A stretch of 64,000 bases of DNA from Streptomyces venezuelae (GTDB taxonomy: Bacteria; Actinomycetota; Actinomycetes; Streptomycetales; Streptomycetaceae), in the NCBI RefSeq assembly GCF_008642295.1, contig NZ_CP029190.1, positions 7,423,501 to 7,487,500 on the forward strand, read 5' to 3'. Positions 61,763 to 64,000 of the stretch are shown here, one piece after another. The first letter of the stretch is position 1. Every line of letters begins with the position of its first letter. The notes beneath the pieces were generated by a model. The model saw nothing but the letters and a program-made list of their open reading frames with translations. It did not search any database and was not told the origin of the DNA. A program made the position numbers and the translations under genes.

Positions 61763-61983
61763 GGAACGGTTCTATGGGAGGAATGTGAAGCGAATTGCTG
61801 GACCGCTGTCGCTGATGGGGAGAGCAGTTGCGGTATCTGATGCTTGGTGAGCTGGGGCGTTGCAGGTTGATTGAGAACGGCTTTTGCGACGTCAGTCGGG
61901 GCCTGGCCTGGGATTGTTGCAGGTTGGTTGAGAACCGAGCTGGTGTTGCAGATGGCGTTGACGTCTAATGGGCCGAGTGTCAT
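61618..61983 (-). CDS. Possible small protein with VLNQPAT repeats
   Basis: ATG at 61983 has GAAGGG at six bases and gives 121 residues starting MTLGPLDVNAICNTSSVLNQ. The heptapeptide VLNQPAT occurs twice (about residues 17-23 and 36-42). The second half is antisense to the plus-strand gene ending at 61762 and looks less protein-like. It may be a short gene downstream of the NACHT-type gene or a fortuitous frame. Confidence 0.35.
   Translation of the reverse strand: MTLGPLDVNAICNTSSVLNQPATIPGQAPTDVAKAVLNQPATPQLTKHQIPQLLSPSATAVQQFASHSSHRTVPYPSNCSRIDACRGSKLVDGYSAVWTMYRSTVLMTVNRNRTCPALARR
61859..61935. repeat. Pair of 20-bp direct repeats
   Basis: GTTGCAGGTTGATTGAGAAC (61859) and GTTGCAGGTTGGTTGAGAAC (61916) differ at one base and are 57 bases apart. 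They encode the VLNQPAT repeats on the minus strand. Confidence 0.6.
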
Positions 61984-62125
61984 TTCGCGCCCTTCTGGGT
62001 GTTTGTGCAGGTCAGCTCCGTGATCGGACGGGTCGGTCTGCAGGTTCGGGGATCGGCGTGCGGAGCGTCGTTGGTTCTTCCGCTGCCGTGTACGCGGGCA
62101 AGGCATCTGCGATGTTGGCCGTCCG

Positions 62126-64000
62126 TTAGTCGAAGTACGGGGAACGGTTCTCCAACCAGCCGATTGCGTGCAGGTCGCGTGCGAGCCAGGTGTAGGCGAG
62201 GTTCGTGGCCTGCCGTTCATCGTGCATGCTGATCGCTTGCTGGCTGACTTCGGGGACCTGAAATGCCGCTGATGTGCCATCAGTCTGGTTCATCCACTGC
62301 CTGGGTGGTACGTCAGGTTCTTCAATTAGGTTGAGGTGCACCACGGGCTTGTCGGATTCACGCGCCGTGCTGTCGGTGCGGAGCGTGTACTCCATGATCG
62401 GTGGGAGATCGCCGCTCTCGTCCGGGCTTGGCGTGATCACGAGGCCATCGGCGCGGGCTGGCATGATGCTGTAGAGGGCAGTGCGTGCCCGAACCGGGGG
62501 AAATTCGCTTCTACGAGTTGCTGATAGCCGATGAGCGCATTCTGCAGGACGGTGGTTGTGATGGACCAGGTCAGCTCAGGCGAGTAGGCCTGCCAGACGA
62601 ATCGAGCCCCCGTCCTCTGATCCGCCGGTGGGTACGGAGCGGCAAGGGTCTCGTCGTGAATTTGCTGGAGTTCGGTGTGGAGCCAGCGGATGTCGCCGGA
62701 GTCGATGGTGTTGCCGGCTGCCTGCCAGGTACACCACTGGCTGTTCTCCACTTGCTTCATCATTGTCTGCACCTCCAGCCGGAGGTGACGGACAGGAATC
62801 GGAGCGCCGTGTGGCAGTCGGTGGCTGGAGAGAATGTGACGAGCGAGGAACCGGATCCGCTCGGCCGCGAGCGGGGATCCGGATGGCACGGGCAGAACCC
62901 TCCGCTGGATGCGAAGGGACAGGGCTTTACGCAGTCGATTGCGTGCCCAGATCCATCTCGAGAGGTCGTCCTTAGGCAGGGTGAAGCCTTCGATGCTGTG
63001 AAACTCTGACAGCATGCCAGCCCCGAGCTGAAGGTCAGGACGTGCCACGAGGTCTGCGTTGTGCATGCCTTCGCGACCGACGGCAAGCAACATGAAGTCG
63101 CCTTCGAGCCGGACACTCCACGGTTCCAGCACGCCTGTGTGTTGACGCGTCAACTGGGATGGCAAATTGCCGAGACCGTCGGTCCAGGCTTGCATAGCGT
63201 CCCTGAGCCACCAGCCTGCTGTCAGTGCTGGTTCCTCGCCGGCGTTGTGGTGGTTGATGGCTACCTGGCTGGTCCGCTTACCGGATGTGGATACCTCATC
63301 GAGTACCCACGACGCTGCGGCTGGGTTCGCTCGTACGAGACGCGACATGAACTCCACCGTCTTGTCCGCAGCAGCAGTGTCGATCGCGAAGGCGATCGCG
63401 TAGCGCCAGCGGGGGAAGCTCTCAGGGCCTGCTGCCTCTTCAAGGCGGGTGATGCCATCTTGGAGTGCCTGCGCGCCGAAGTGCTGCTCGAACAGGGGTA
63501 GAGCGAATCGCAGCTGGCCATCCTCGCGGACAACCAGCCCTGTCTCCTCCAACTCCCAGACTTTCTGGTCCCGCCCGAATGAGGAGGCCCGGACTGGTCC
63601 GGCTGAATCCATGACCAGGGCGGCGAGTCGTACCAGGCCGCCCCACACCTCGTCCTTGACTGGCCGCCGCTGCTGTCGAAGAACGGAGCTCGCCAGACCA
63701 GCGAGCAATTCCTGCGTAGACACATTTGCGTCACCGCCTGCACGTAGTCGGCTTGCCAACGCGTGGACCAGGAGGGGACTCGTAAGGAGCTGTCGGGCTT
63801 CGTGTTCCTTGACTGCATGGAAGACCGGCTCGCCCACGATGATGCGGAGCAACTCCATACCGCGCTGAAGGGGCCATGGGGCGACCTCGATACGCTCGCG
63901 CTCGTTCACCTCACCCGCCCCCGGCCGAGTCGTTGCGAGAACACTGAGGCGAGGCCATGTCAGAACAAGCCGCCTTGCCTGGGCCAGCACCTCATGGGCA
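62126..64000 (-). CDS. C-terminal part of a NACHT/STAND-type protein (cut by window edge, frameshift near 62500)
   Basis: The frame enters from the right edge with VLTWPRLSVLATTRPGAGEV, the sensor region that follows the P-loop and Walker B of NACHT-type ATPases. A winged-helix/LRR-like helical region follows (HALASRLRAGG, LPLFEQHFGAQALQDGITRL), then a long C-terminal domain. At the CCCCC run near 62500 the frame ends, but the next frame continues protein-like (GLVITPSPDESGDLPPIMEY, VPPRQWMNQTDGTSAAFQVP) to 62126. A one-base indel or sequencing error is likely. NACHT proteins are known antiphage sensors; the N-terminal effector is outside the window. Confidence 0.6.

Noticed and set aside
1..64000. 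Linear plasmid telomere, rep origin or tRNA-type attachment site
   Set aside because: No terminal palindromes, Tap/Tpg genes, replication initiator gene or tRNA-like sequence could be recognised by eye.

Overview
The window is GC-rich actinobacterial DNA, almost certainly from Streptomyces or a close relative. This rests on strong third-position GC, frequent GTG starts, ATGA/GTGA stop-start overlaps, DUF397/XRE gene pairs, a BTAD-type regulator and many Streptomyces-type insertion sequences. The density of transposon debris, the conjugation genes and the absence of housekeeping genes suggest an accessory region: a plasmid, an integrative element or a chromosome arm. No rRNA, tRNA, CRISPR array, rep gene or telomere was recognised.

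Layout. (1) 1-7354, minus strand: part of a conjugation (type IV secretion-like) operon with a secreted or membrane protein cut by the window edge, a VirB4-type ATPase, membrane proteins, a TcpD-like and a TcpC-like protein and an HTH-ended protein. An IS110 element with a candidate bridge-RNA hairpin splits it. (2) 6949-8112: two short-repeat arrays (18 copies of CGGTCA, 8 of GGCAAGCC) and two GTTRACC palindromes. (3) 8479-13118: debris of an Mrr-like nuclease, IS110 and IS630, with a GNAT acetyltransferase between IS630-type end repeats. (4) 13642-25401, plus strand: a tad/Flp pilus operon (lipoprotein, secreted protein, CpaB, CpaE-like, CpaF, a 39-codon gene, TadB, TadC, Flp-like pilin, three TadE/F/G-like proteins, and a frameshifted LysM-BTAD regulator) closed by a strong terminator. 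(5) 25417-27776: DUF397/XRE pair and an anti-sigma-like ATPase operon. (6) 28109-35977: eight tightly packed genes, namely a sugar-nucleotide epimerase, a thymidylate-synthase-fold enzyme with the cytosine-specifying Asn-to-Asp change, a TobZ/NodU-type carbamoyltransferase, a glycosyltransferase-like protein, a P-loop kinase, a methyltransferase, an APH-like phosphotransferase and a sulfotransferase. This reads as an unassigned pathway to a carbamoylated 5-hydroxymethyl-pyrimidine nucleoside. (7) 35898-44700: transposon fragments, a frameshifted integrase-like gene, an IS5-type element carrying a passenger gene, small DUF proteins and a Ser/Thr kinase. (8) 44708-48334, minus strand: an ABC-three-component-like defence system (SMC-like ATPase, middle component, PD-(D/E)xK effector), flanked by two LexA-like remnants. 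(9) 49225-56821: small proteins, IS21/IS110 debris and two HEAT-repeat-type proteins. (10) 56822-60195: an IS5-type element interrupted by a 2.4-kb group II intron whose boundaries can be placed to the base. (11) 60330-64000: hypothetical genes and the C-terminal part of a NACHT/STAND-type protein running off the end.

Overall the window combines transfer functions, a surface pilus, a putative specialised-metabolite or nucleotide-modification pathway and antiphage-type genes, with repeated transposon damage. Several single-base frameshifts lie in or near homopolymer runs (LysM-BTAD, IS5 transposase, NACHT). Some may be sequencing errors rather than real lesions.
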